From contig LSSN01000315.1 of assembly GCA_001970855.1 (NCBI GenBank), forward strand, positions 2,863-66,862: DNA of 64,000 nt, read 5' to 3'. Below are positions 50,501 to 58,723 of this stretch, piece by piece. This DNA comes from Smittium culicis. Taxonomy: Eukaryota > Kickxellomycota > Harpellomycetes > Harpellales > Legeriomycetaceae. The notes beneath the pieces were generated by a model. That model was not told where the DNA came from. It made no database searches and was given only the letters and a program-made list of their open reading frames with translations. How positions within the stretch are numbered: position 1 is the first letter of the stretch; the number at the start of each line of letters is the position of its first letter. The position numbers and the translations under genes are program-made.

Positions 50501-51998
50501 TGACTTGGTTAATAACAAAGACAGAAAATTGCAGCGGGTCAATTTTAGCTATGTATTTAAGGGTATCAAAGAGTCTGGAGTATAATTTTCCGTAAGTGAA
50601 TGTTTTATATTCATTAATAGATTCAAAATTTCCGCCAAATATACCATCAGACTCATCCTCCCAGTCAATTGAGTCGTTTTTAGAAGAGATGAGCGAAAAG
50701 ACAGATTTAATCTTATCGATAATAATAGGTTGGAGTTCACTAAAAACTGAAGGATTGATATTTTTTACTTGATCTTGGTTGTTGTTGAGGGTGAAGATAC
50801 TAGAAGCAGATATTTCAGATACTGTTACGTAATTTGAATTTAAGCCGTGAATCATGAACTTGATTGCTTCATTGATTGATTTTGGTAAGGGGCTAGAAGA
50901 TTTTTTATAAAAGATGAGTATTTCAATAATATTTGCAGGGATTTTAAAGATCATTCTAGTTAGCTCTATTTTGTCAGATTGATCCAAATCAAGCTTATCA
51001 GAATTAATTGCAACGAGTAGAGAGTTTAGTTCGTTGTAAATTTTGTATTGGTCAAAAAAAAGCTCAGCAATACACTGTTTTTCAGCTGAAGAAGGGTAAT
51101 TTCTTGAAGTGATTGTTAGTAAACAGTTAAGCGAAGGTTTGATGAGCGTTTCGGCAGAGGTGTTATTAATGAAAGAAATCAAAGTAGTTATGATTTGGGG
51201 GATTTTTTCAAAAGCGATAAATGGTAGCCAATTCAAATAAGCTTGAAGAGCATTGATAGCAGTTTCTCTTACTTTAATCGGCTTAGCTGGGTCATTGAGG
51301 ATAGTAAATAAGGCACCGATCCAACCGTTTTCGTTACCTTCTAAAGGTTTGATTAGTTCCAAAACGTATGTTGAGGCTCTTAGTTTTTTAGTGTTAGAGT
51401 TTGATTGATCTAGCTTGAAACCATCTGGGTAAAGTTGGTTTATGATGAATAAGGGTAAGAAAGCTACAGTTATTCCAGAGGTATACTCAAGTTTACGCAT
51501 TGTGACAATGGGTTCGGATTGGTATTCAAGAATTTCTTCGCCGATAGATTGTATTATTCTCAAGACGAGTAGATCGTTGGAAAGATTGAAAATAATCCAA
51601 GTAGGGAAATCGGACCAAATTCCTCTTGGCCATAAACGCAAGGCTAAGGAAACGGTTACATCAGCAGCTTTAAATATTAAATAGTCGGCGCTGAAAGAGT
51701 TGTGAAAAGATTTTAAGGAATTTTGGACAAGGGATAATAGAGTTTCAGGAGGGGTAGAATTTTCGAGACCCAAATGCTTAACTTGATCTTGGATTAACTG
51801 CCAACCGAGATACCTTGTTTGGTAGTCATTTAGCTGGTCATCCTTGACTAGCTCAAAGGCTATTTGAGCAAAATTGGGATTATTCCTAATGGAGTTTATG
51901 TGGTTATTGGCGGTAATTCTTTGTTCATTTGTAGAAGTACCAGAGTAAATTAAATTGATTGAACTTCTAATTTTAGCCAGTTCATTTGAATTATCCAT
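47550..51998 (-). CDS. exportin-5/Msn5-like karyopherin
   Basis: A single-exon 1482-residue importin-beta superfamily protein, made almost entirely of paired hydrophobic helices (HEAT repeats). The N-terminus is typical: a short lead, then an adaptor-like importin-beta N-terminal region (about 20-110) with FELVKDDQLNDYQTRYLGWQ, followed by the exportin-1-like domain (LALRLWPRGIWSDFPTWI, then LVLRIIQSIGEEIL and LPFIAFEKIPQIITTLISF). The W-P--W-D/P- pattern with that order fits exportin-5/Msn5, which carries phosphorylated transcription factors, and in animals pre-miRNA, out of the nucleus with RanGTP. Length exceeds the usual 1200 residues, mainly through polar S/N-rich inserts (for example residues 640, 820 and 1000-1120). 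Exportin-1, exportin-T and importin-11 are less likely but not excluded. It is divergent from the DNAJC17-like gene across a 1050-bp shared upstream region. Confidence 0.7.
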   Translation of the reverse strand: MDNSNELAKIRSSINLIYSGTSTNEQRITANNHINSIRNNPNFAQIAFELVKDDQLNDYQTRYLGWQLIQDQVKHLGLENSTPPETLLSLVQNSLKSFHNSFSADYLIFKAADVTVSLALRLWPRGIWSDFPTWIIFNLSNDLLVLRIIQSIGEEILEYQSEPIVTMRKLEYTSGITVAFLPLFIINQLYPDGFKLDQSNSNTKKLRASTYVLELIKPLEGNENGWIGALFTILNDPAKPIKVRETAINALQAYLNWLPFIAFEKIPQIITTLISFINNTSAETLIKPSLNCLLTITSRNYPSSAEKQCIAELFFDQYKIYNELNSLLVAINSDKLDLDQSDKIELTRMIFKIPANIIEILIFYKKSSSPLPKSINEAIKFMIHGLNSNYVTVSEISASSIFTLNNNQDQVKNINPSVFSELQPIIIDKIKSVFSLISSKNDSIDWEDESDGIFGGNFESINEYKTFTYGKLYSRLFDTLKYIAKIDPLQFSVFVINQVSLLFQNGMSQPEHLQSSSERSNIVNTALSLIEVAANGLEATINELEHNKNSNSEQIINRCIESASQIFSILIQYKCDNPDVIRIQLTKVEAFPFLIIYKPELILTSLTFLTNFLSKPSNSKHSKNSYTDIWTKVSYRSASVLKTLVKSNTNLFWNYYFDFVNLAKQHSTNPLTPDNTKIMLWELLISFFTSENSQNVPGQIPNATELNDLAINLISPTINQFNDLSLLLTSPTKLLDNLGVGFVGIDMNTKSQLPDIHNKENAIYEFRSDLYQLLVTMYAFLKPVIELFDAADQNNSENNRSPSEGPIANENFALLVYLKVIESVGPQVIKIALELIKVVHLIFNHKLLTQIISSNPLETVNSDLASLSLNKWSEFLSLKCTPSPENFATILNNDYSDPNKLFSYVVNILEISNKIVGSLTFCPQIYYEIPDFGTLYSSSLFGEAGSLPLNVWKNIFLFCLKPLISANSRSSKLSYPLGESANYQKISSKKSHIMKPPSPKQTSGVFSTFYEQLNSFLLDKISSLNQEFSKIHTSEEDVTEFESSYRHFMRSLSLVQSEIFRCINFGSNATNLVEFWSAEELISTRINNKFKSPNSIRSANKALMGSTGDEDDQPKYVASNMFDLLQTDSNNNFELKVDYDGNLPNDPKNHQDLNLNFLVYLVVNQSCTLSLLKTLIQMLNIRDLIATRNLIISAENVFPILLAYTIQFTKYQPLIASSLSSSSDIDNNFIEFLSVSKQIPASKVKKSLSTILNSSVELFKFFSLISEFTTSDLTSQLIRMLADSYYVELKDKIIHILSAIFSTAVSYQPQNQNSSSVLNQTVDYTGANNHFWNNIKQSIINESMAMLKEKFNYQQLNTSLASFYKEAIEYDVEIESDPVFSSAINATNSADSSEKTKKNKFMYALTKTLLDHIINWQDSHDLLKAATKESNRIVASYKKSTNKSSILVESSENSWGSSNVLDSKGSRVENGNEDFDLSHFIP

Positions 51999-53048
51999 TT
52001 TGAAACTATTAAAATTTGTGAATATATTGATATTTTCGCGAAAAGGGAATATATTTAAGTGTAATATTTTATTGTTTTTTTTTTTTCTTATTTAAGTTGT
52101 GTTTCTATATATGATAAAATGAAGATGTGTATAAAAAGGTTAGATTAAGTATAGGAAATTGAAAATGTTTGATGGTGTTCAAATGTTATGTTGTAGGAAA
52201 TTTCCAAATTTAGACTTGTTGGGTAAAGCTTTGAGTTGAAGAATGTGTAGAAAGACAGGAATAGTATATTAGCAGCTCAAAACTAAAGTGGAAAATTTCA
52301 AATAGTAGAAAGTATTATGAAGAAAAACTTGAATTAAACGCAGAAAACTTTCCTGAGTTATAAAATCATTTTATTCGCACTATATTCTACCCAGACTTTG
52401 AACGGCCAATAGATAAGCTCAGCTATGTTTACTAAAACTCTAAACATACAAATTCGGACTCTTATTGATCTTTAAGCTATTATAATTTGCTGTTAATGTT
52501 TAGCATTCAAACTCAGAATCTAAAATCCATACAATAATAAAATGCTTTTAAGAGTCGATAAATGATTAGCTGTAGAAAAAATAATAATTTCAATTCTAAC
52601 TTAGTATATTTTTGAATGAATTAAATCTCCTATAAAATATATATTTGTTAATTTTTATATGAGTGTTGAACCAATCCTGGTAAAGATCCTTATTTCCTAG
52701 CCATGTAATTAATGCATAATTTCAACTGCCAATAAGAATTTATAATTATCATAACAGCAGAAAATCACTCCAATAATCTCATCAAAAGAGTCAAAATTTC
52801 AAATATAGCCAATAACTCGTCTATTTATAATTTTATCATTATCCCAGCCAATAATATTTTTTAACCAAAGATAAGTATAAAAAAAGCTTTTAATTTTACA
52901 CCAAGAAAACTTTTGGCAGACTTAATAGCATTAGTATTATTTAAATAATTTTCAAATAATGGATATTATAGAGGATTTAATTAACAAGCCAACCACAAAT
53001 TAATTTTTTTTGCATTTTTTATTTTAGCGAAGGTAAAAAGAAGCAATA
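51999..53048. promoter_or_regulatory. shared upstream region of the exportin and DNAJC17-like genes
   Basis: The two genes point away from each other, so this 1050-bp gene-free interval must hold both promoters. It is AT-rich, with a T-run at about 52,076-52,086. A TTTTATTTTAG stretch at 53,018-53,028, just before the DNAJC17-like start, could be the acceptor of an intron in the 5' untranslated region. No specific factor site is recognised. Confidence 0.4.
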
Positions 53049-54263
53049 ATGGATTCGAAACACAATCCTTACGAAGCGCTAGGGATCACGCCCGAAGCTT
53101 CACAGAAGGATATCACGAAGGCGTACAGGAAGAAAGCGCTAGAGTACCATCCCGACAAGCTGAAAAACTTTACGAATAAGTATGCTCAAGAGAAGCAGGC
53201 GAAAATGTTCATGCTGGTTAAGCATGCTTACGACACTTTGATGGATGACGAGAAGCGCGCAGGAGTCGATGCGGAATTGAAGGCGAAGCTGCAGCGTGCG
53301 CAGAAAGTCGACAGGATGACGCTGGAGCGCCAAAAGATGAAGCTAGATCTCGAGAAAAACGAGCTCGCTGCCAAGAAAGAAGCCGAAGATAGGAGGAACA
53401 GCAGGTTCAAAAAGTACGATTCGTTTAGCACCAACAGCAGAGACAAAGCATCTGCCAACCGCAGCGATCAGAATGTCGATAAAGACGCCATGCTCTTTAA
53501 GCAGCAGGCTGAGCGCGAGGATGCAAGAAGGACTAGAAACCTGCAAAAGGAAATTCTTAAAAGCCAACAACTGAATGAGCAAGAGTTCATGGACATTGAT
53601 AGTAACGCCGCCAAAGAGCTTGAAGAGCTCAACAGCACAATTAAGTTGCGCTGGTCAGATGAAGACTTCTTTGCCTCTGAAAGCAATTCTCAAATCGGCT
53701 CTCATAATATTAATCACTCTGCTCACAACACTAGCTCAGACAAGTACCCTCTTAAGATAGACGAGGCTTACTTGAAGAAAATATCGAGCGCTTTTGGCCC
53801 TGTTGATCACATAGTCATGCACATACCCAAGTCATCATCAAAGCACCACCTAAAGAAAAAAACCGCTCTTGTTGTGTTCAGCAACATAATTAGCGCATAC
53901 TCATTCATGGACGCTCAAGTAAACGACCATCCTCAGCTAAGAAACTTTGAGCGCAGCTGGCTCAACCCTAAGCAAAAGCCGCTAGACGAAATTGCTAATT
54001 TGGAGCTAAGCCGCGAATCAGCTGCTGTTAACGAACCTTCAGCTAAACAAGCTAAAACTGCGCAAGAATACAACGTTCGCGACAAAACTGACACCTTAAA
54101 AAGAGATACTGATTATAGTTTAGGAAAAAATTGGATAAAGTTGGAAAACGTAAATAATTTATTTTCAAAAGTCGACCCTAAAAGTATGGCCGGATCGAAT
54201 TTAGCCTTTAAAGATTTTGAAACTATAGTACTATCGAGAATGAGAACGTTTGGATCAAAGTAA
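53049..54263 (+). CDS. Cwc23/DNAJC17-like spliceosomal J-domain protein
   Basis: A 404-residue nuclear J protein. Residues 6-75 form a J domain (NPYEALGITPEASQKDITKA, with the HPDK-type motif HPDK at 34-37). A long charged coiled coil follows (about 80-190), and an RRM-like region from STIKLRW (about 195) continues through the sheet segment KKTALVVFSNIISAYSFMDA (about 280). The end, FKDFETIVLSRMR, matches the short C-terminal helix of DNAJC17 and fungal Cwf23/Cwc23, which recruit Hsp70 and help spliceosome disassembly around Prp43. The RRM is broken up by a polar insert rich in H, N and S between its first strand and first helix. It is convergent with TFB3, with only 34 bp between stop codons. 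The start has a good context (AATAATGG). Overlapping minus-strand frames are shadows. Confidence 0.88.
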   Translation: MDSKHNPYEALGITPEASQKDITKAYRKKALEYHPDKLKNFTNKYAQEKQAKMFMLVKHAYDTLMDDEKRAGVDAELKAKLQRAQKVDRMTLERQKMKLDLEKNELAAKKEAEDRRNSRFKKYDSFSTNSRDKASANRSDQNVDKDAMLFKQQAEREDARRTRNLQKEILKSQQLNEQEFMDIDSNAAKELEELNSTIKLRWSDEDFFASESNSQIGSHNINHSAHNTSSDKYPLKIDEAYLKKISSAFGPVDHIVMHIPKSSSKHHLKKKTALVVFSNIISAYSFMDAQVNDHPQLRNFERSWLNPKQKPLDEIANLELSRESAAVNEPSAKQAKTAQEYNVRDKTDTLKRDTDYSLGKNWIKLENVNNLFSKVDPKSMAGSNLAFKDFETIVLSRMRTFGSK

Positions 54264-54297
54264 GATTTGACAGGTGTGTAAGATGAATTATTTTTTT

Positions 54298-55591
54298 TTA
54301 TGTCGGCTTTTGTAAATCAATCCCTTCAAACGCCGAGTCCAGCATGTACTTGTAATGTATATCAGCAGTGTATCCAGCGTTGTACGTGAACGCTTTTTTT
54401 ATATTTGGGTTATTATCAATATAGCTGTTCTTTACCTTTACATACTCGATTTCCTTGTATGCATTTTCGAACGGATCTATATTTTTGCCTAACTCATCAA
54501 GATCTTCGTCAAACATATTGTAGTCATAGTCATCAGCTTTGTATATCGAATCGGGGTTTTCTATTTTAGATTTTATTCTCGCTGAAGATCGTTTTAGATT
54601 CACGCTATTTTCCCTTATTATCTCAGATGCGTCTTTATCTTTTGTAGCCTAGAATTATAAATAATATTAATATAAATATCAAGCAAATTGTACTAAGCTA
54701 GTTTAATGCAATTACTAGGTCCGAAAGGACTTGAGCTTTAGCGTCCTTCTTTTGTTTCTTTTCTAGTTCCAGGATTTCAATGTACTCTTCCAAGTTTTTC
54801 TCCTTTTCTTTTTTCAATTGAGTTTCTCTTAGTAGCTCCAACCTTTTTTCGCGTTTCTAAATAATGAATCATGTCCATAAATATATAAAAACACAACATA
54901 GTTCTAATATAAAAAAAAAAAAGCTGCGATATGAAAATTTAGAGCGAGAAAATATAAAATAAAGTTGAACAAATTTGTAAAATATAATAAAAATGGAAAA
55001 GCAAGTAAAGATTGACAAGTAAAATTTCAGTAACCTGCTTTTCGATGTTGGCTTCGATCTGCGACTTGTTCGCTTGCGTGTATTTGAGTATCTCGTCCTC
55101 GGCCTCTTGCACGTTCTCGTTGTTCAGCAGCTTGAACGTAATGTCCTCCACATTCTCGAGGTAATCGTTGTACGCCCTTAAGCTGTCGAAATCGGTTGAT
55201 CGTTTGTTGAATATGCGGTTGATGCGGTTGCGGATCCTGATTTCCTTCTCCACCGTCAAATCCTCGAAGATTTGCTGGTAAAAGTTGGTCTTGCGCAGGA
55301 TTTGCGTGCACACCGGACATGGTGCAGGGCCCATACTGAACAGCCGATCGATGCACGTCTCGCACCTAATAAAATTAATTTACATTAATATTTAGTGCTT
55401 ACGTAAAGATGGATGAGTACTAAATGGAATGGGAGGGAAGTTAGAGACAATTACATTTTGTGGTAGCAGGGGCTTACAAAGAGCTTCATGCTTTGATTGA
55501 GGTATCTGTCGCTGTGGCATATCGGGCACACATCGTTGTCAGCTTGAAAGGGCGGGATGTTTTGTCGTTGAGCAGACCATAAAGTATCCAT
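54298..55591 (-). CDS. TFB3: TFIIH/CAK assembly factor Tfb3 (MAT1), four exons
   Basis: Tfb3/MAT1 bridges the kinase module (Kin28/CDK7-cyclin H) to core TFIIH for transcription start and nucleotide-excision repair. Model: exon 1 55591-55455, exon 2 55365-55035, exon 3 54856-54716, exon 4 54648-54298, 319 residues (human 309, yeast 321). Splicing exons 1 and 2 builds a full C3HC4 RING finger: C22, C25, C42, H44, C47, C50, C62, C65 (VCPICHSD, then SPCYHKMCETCIDRLFSMGP, then PCPVC). Next come the family stretches KTNFYQQIFEDLTVEKEIRI and FNKRSTDFDSLRAYNDYLE, a long helix or coiled coil across exons 2 and 3, and a C-terminal KIND-like tail ending DIHYKYMLDSAFEGI. All three introns keep frame. 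The first intron splits an ATG codon. Confidence 0.95.
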
Positions 55592-56094
55592 TATTTTTTT
55601 TTTAAAACCCCGTGGCGAGTATCTTTAGTTATTTTTTTATTTTTGATGTGTTTAAGTCGTCACTTTTATTTTATTTTATTTTTTTTTGTTTATAAGGATT
55701 CGATAAAAAATAAATCAAATGCAAGAGAGAGAAAATAAAATGATGATAAAAAACAAGCATTTTTTTAATAAGACCAAAAGCGAAAATATTAGTGGGCTGA
55801 GGAAAGTGTGTAAGCGAATAAGAGTAGAGTATACGAGTAATAAAATTTTCAGAGCGAATAAGCATTGAGAATGCCAATCTGTACGTTATTTTTTTCTTTT
55901 CTTTGAAAAGTATGTTTTTCGCATAGTAGATTGATTTTAAGAGTTTAAGTTAGATTATTTGGGTAAGATAAAGTTCAAAATTAAAAGAGGTTATATTAAC
56001 AATATTTTGTTTATTTGGGTGATTGTATAAATTTTTATTTTAGTTTATTTAGAGAAAGATAAAGAGGGAGGGAAGAGTGGATGGGGGGGATATT
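55592..56094. other. intergenic region between TFB3 and the Rieske gene
   Basis: Both neighbours are transcribed on the minus strand, so this interval holds the TFB3 promoter and the Rieske 3' flank. AT-rich with T-runs; no gene is supported. Confidence 0.5.
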
Positions 56095-57154
56095 TTATCC
56101 GATAACGACAGTGTTTCCGTCAATATTGTATTTAGGGACTTCGAGGTTCAATGGGGCAGGGCCTTTGCGGATACGGCCAGAGTAGTCGTAGTGAGAACCG
56201 TGGCATGGGCAGTAGTAAGCGCCGTAGTCACCAGCGTCTTTGATGGGGACACAACCCAAGTGAGTGCAGACACCAACGACGATGAGCCATTCAGGGACTT
56301 GGACTCTTTCGCTGTCTTGTTGAGGATCAATGAGCTCAGACATAGGGGTAGTTTCAGAGACTTGGATTTCTTGTTCGGTACGGTGACGGATGAAAACGGG
56401 TTTTCCACGCCACTTGATGGTGATTGATTCACCGAGAGGAATGGAGGAGAGGTCGATTTCGGCTTTGGATACGGCCAAAACATCAGCACTGGCAGCCAAA
56501 TTGACCAAGAAACCGTGGACAGAGCTTTGAGCGGCAGAGGCCAAAACACTTCCTGAGGCACCAAGCATGAAGTATGTGAATACTTTGCTTTTATCGGTGT
56601 TTACAGAAGAGTCATCCTTAGTGTATGCATCGAAGGATGGGATCTTGGCAGAGTTTGGGCCAGCAGCCCAAGTAGCTTTGAATCTGCGTTGAGAAAGTGG
56701 GTTGGTTTGGGCTATCAAATAAAATGGGGGGGAGGGGTAAGAAAGACTGGTTAAATAGGGAATTATATAATAAGGCAGTTTATATTATTTTTTTAAAAAA
56801 AAGAGCGATATCAAGATAGTGAGAAAAATTGAAGTTTAATATAAATTGAGAATGCGAAAGGTTAAAGTCGTAAACATATAATAATTAAATGTATAGATGA
56901 AGGTACAGTGAGGTCATTCAATGTGAGGTTTAAAAAAAAAAAGAATTCAAAAAAAAAAGCAAGAGATAGTTTGTCTTACATGTAAAATTGGTTATTGAGC
57001 TTTGGAAAGGAGAGTTTTTACCTTTTGGTTGTTCAAAGTTGGAGTTGGTATTGGCTTTAATTGAGGCAGCAGAGAAGGTTTTCAAGAAAGCATTTTTTGA
57101 AACAGGGGCAGTGAAAAAGGTTTTGCTGCTAGAAATAAATTTCGAAGCACTCAT
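56095..57154 (-). CDS. RIP1: Rieske iron-sulfur subunit of the cytochrome bc1 complex, two exons
   Basis: The [2Fe-2S] subunit of respiratory complex III moves electrons from ubiquinol to cytochrome c1 in the mitochondrial inner membrane. Model: exon 1 57154-56980, exon 2 56711-56095, 263 residues; a serine codon is split by the intron. Exon 1 is a basic, S/F/K-rich mitochondrial presequence without acidic residues for the first 40 positions. Exon 2 holds the hinge and single membrane helix (FTYFMLGASGSVLASAAQSS, about 103-122), then the soluble head. Cluster ligands are C207 and H209 in CTHLGC and C226 and H229 in CPCHGSH; C212 and C228 form the stabilising disulfide. GPAPLNLEVP follows as in the family. 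Nothing is missing, so the organism should respire aerobically. Confidence 0.96.
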
Positions 57155-58723
57155 TCTATATTTATTAAAAAAAATAATAGTTAAAAAAATCAGTACTGGA
57201 TTGATGAGGTATGAAGGGTCATAAAATTATCGAACTGAACAAGTAGCAAAGGTCTAACCTCTAGGTATATTTTCTTTATTAAGTTGATCGATAAAGTAGA
57301 TAATCAAAAAAGTGCTTTTTCCCAACGAAATGTTTTGAAGAAAAAAAAGTGATTCCTAAAATTAAAAAGAAATAGAAATTAACGAAGGATAAATAAGAAA
57401 CAGATAGCAGTGCAGCTGTGGAAGAATAAGGATCAGTAGATTGAGTATGTATAAGGAGCAGGAGACAGAGTAAGTATAAGGTATGAAAGTGTTAATAGTA
57501 CTCACCTCTATTGAAATTGTTTTTTTACTTTACTTTATAACGAACGATACTAAAGTAAGAAAACTTATTAGAAAGTGTCTATTAGCTTCTGATAAAAAAA
57601 AAAAAAATTAGTCTCAACTAATAATTCCTCAGCCTAATCCGCCCATAAGAATATCTACGGCCTAATCTGATCTCAGTCCACTAATCCTGCATGTAAAATC
57701 TCTATGTCCAATTACTTATGAGACTCACTTAAATTCTCTCTAATTACAGGGCGCCACTATCTAGTCCAATTGCTGTCTTTGAAATGCTATCTTATCTCAA
57801 CCCGAATGTCAAAACCAACCAACAATTTCGCGCTATTCCTATATCTATCATCAATTGGCTATCTATACTGAATGCTTATGTTTTGGCCATACACCGTTAC
57901 GCTTGAATGATCTATACGCCATCGTTTAATTGCTGTGTTTGTTGAGCTGAACACTTTTGATTAGCCAATAGATATTTATAAATTAAGAATAACGGTTATG
58001 GTTGGCTTAAATTGTTTTATAGGGTATTTTTTCTGAAAATGTGAAGAAGCTATGAATGGTAGAGTTTCAGCTTTTAGATAATTTTCAGAAAGAATATAAA
58101 TCTCCGACCTTTATTTGTAGTATAAATACTTCGAGTAGACATATTTTATATTTGCAGAACAAAATAATATATGGAAAAATCACCCAAGTTCATACCATAG
58201 TCAATGACACTCTGTGCTTTTGAATTCAAATATATATGATTCCTCTCATCGTTAATAAAAACACACTGCCCACTTTCACAAGCTGTCGTATTTACACTGC
58301 TCCACTATTTTTCATTAAATAGGTGAAAAGTGGTATATTATACATGAAAAATGGTTATACTTTGGTTGAAAAATGGTTATAATTAGATGTAAAAATGGTT
58401 ATTTTTTAGATGAAAAGTAAACCAGTTATTTGTCGCATAAAATATAAACTTTTTTTTTTTTAGCCACAAATCCAAACTAATAATTTATTAGAAATCAGAA
58501 TCTAACAAACCATATTCGCCTCTCCTATTGGGTATGTTGCAATATTTAGCTTTTCTGGCGTCTTTTAACCTAAAAATATTTCATCCTGTTTAATATACAT
58601 AAAAAAAATGTATATCTATCTTCTCCCGCGATATTATTTAACATTCTCGTCTCCTTTTAATACCTGCAACTCTTTCGTTATATCTTTTCTGTACAATACT
58701 TCTCATTAACTCCCAAATACAAC
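57155..58723. promoter_or_regulatory. divergent upstream region of the Rieske and spermidine-synthase-like genes
   Basis: The two genes point away from each other across 1569 bp. No gene is supported inside. A 22-bp tandem repeat (58,325-58,424, listed separately) lies about 300 bp before the downstream start. The last 100 bp before 58,724 are pyrimidine-rich (for example TCTTTTCTGTACAATACTTC), as at other fungal promoters. Confidence 0.45.
58325..58424. repeat. 22-bp tandem repeat, about 4.5 units
   Basis: Units begin at 58,325, 58,347, 58,369 and 58,391, with a partial degenerate one at 58,413, all exactly 22 bp apart. The second to fourth share the core AAAAATGGTTAT; the first reads GAAAAGTGGTAT and the last AAAAGTAAACC. 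The spacing, about two helical turns, places each core on the same face of the DNA. The array lies 300-400 bp upstream of the spermidine-synthase-like start codon. Role unknown; repeated factor binding or simple slippage are both possible. Confidence 0.85.

Noticed and set aside
55027..55365. 112-residue alternative minus frame in TFB3 exon 2
   Set aside because: Overlaps the exon that completes the RING finger in the right frame; arginine-rich shadow.
56077..56564. Plus and minus alternative frames over the Rieske gene
   Set aside because: The Rieske frame carries all cluster ligands; the others have no motif.
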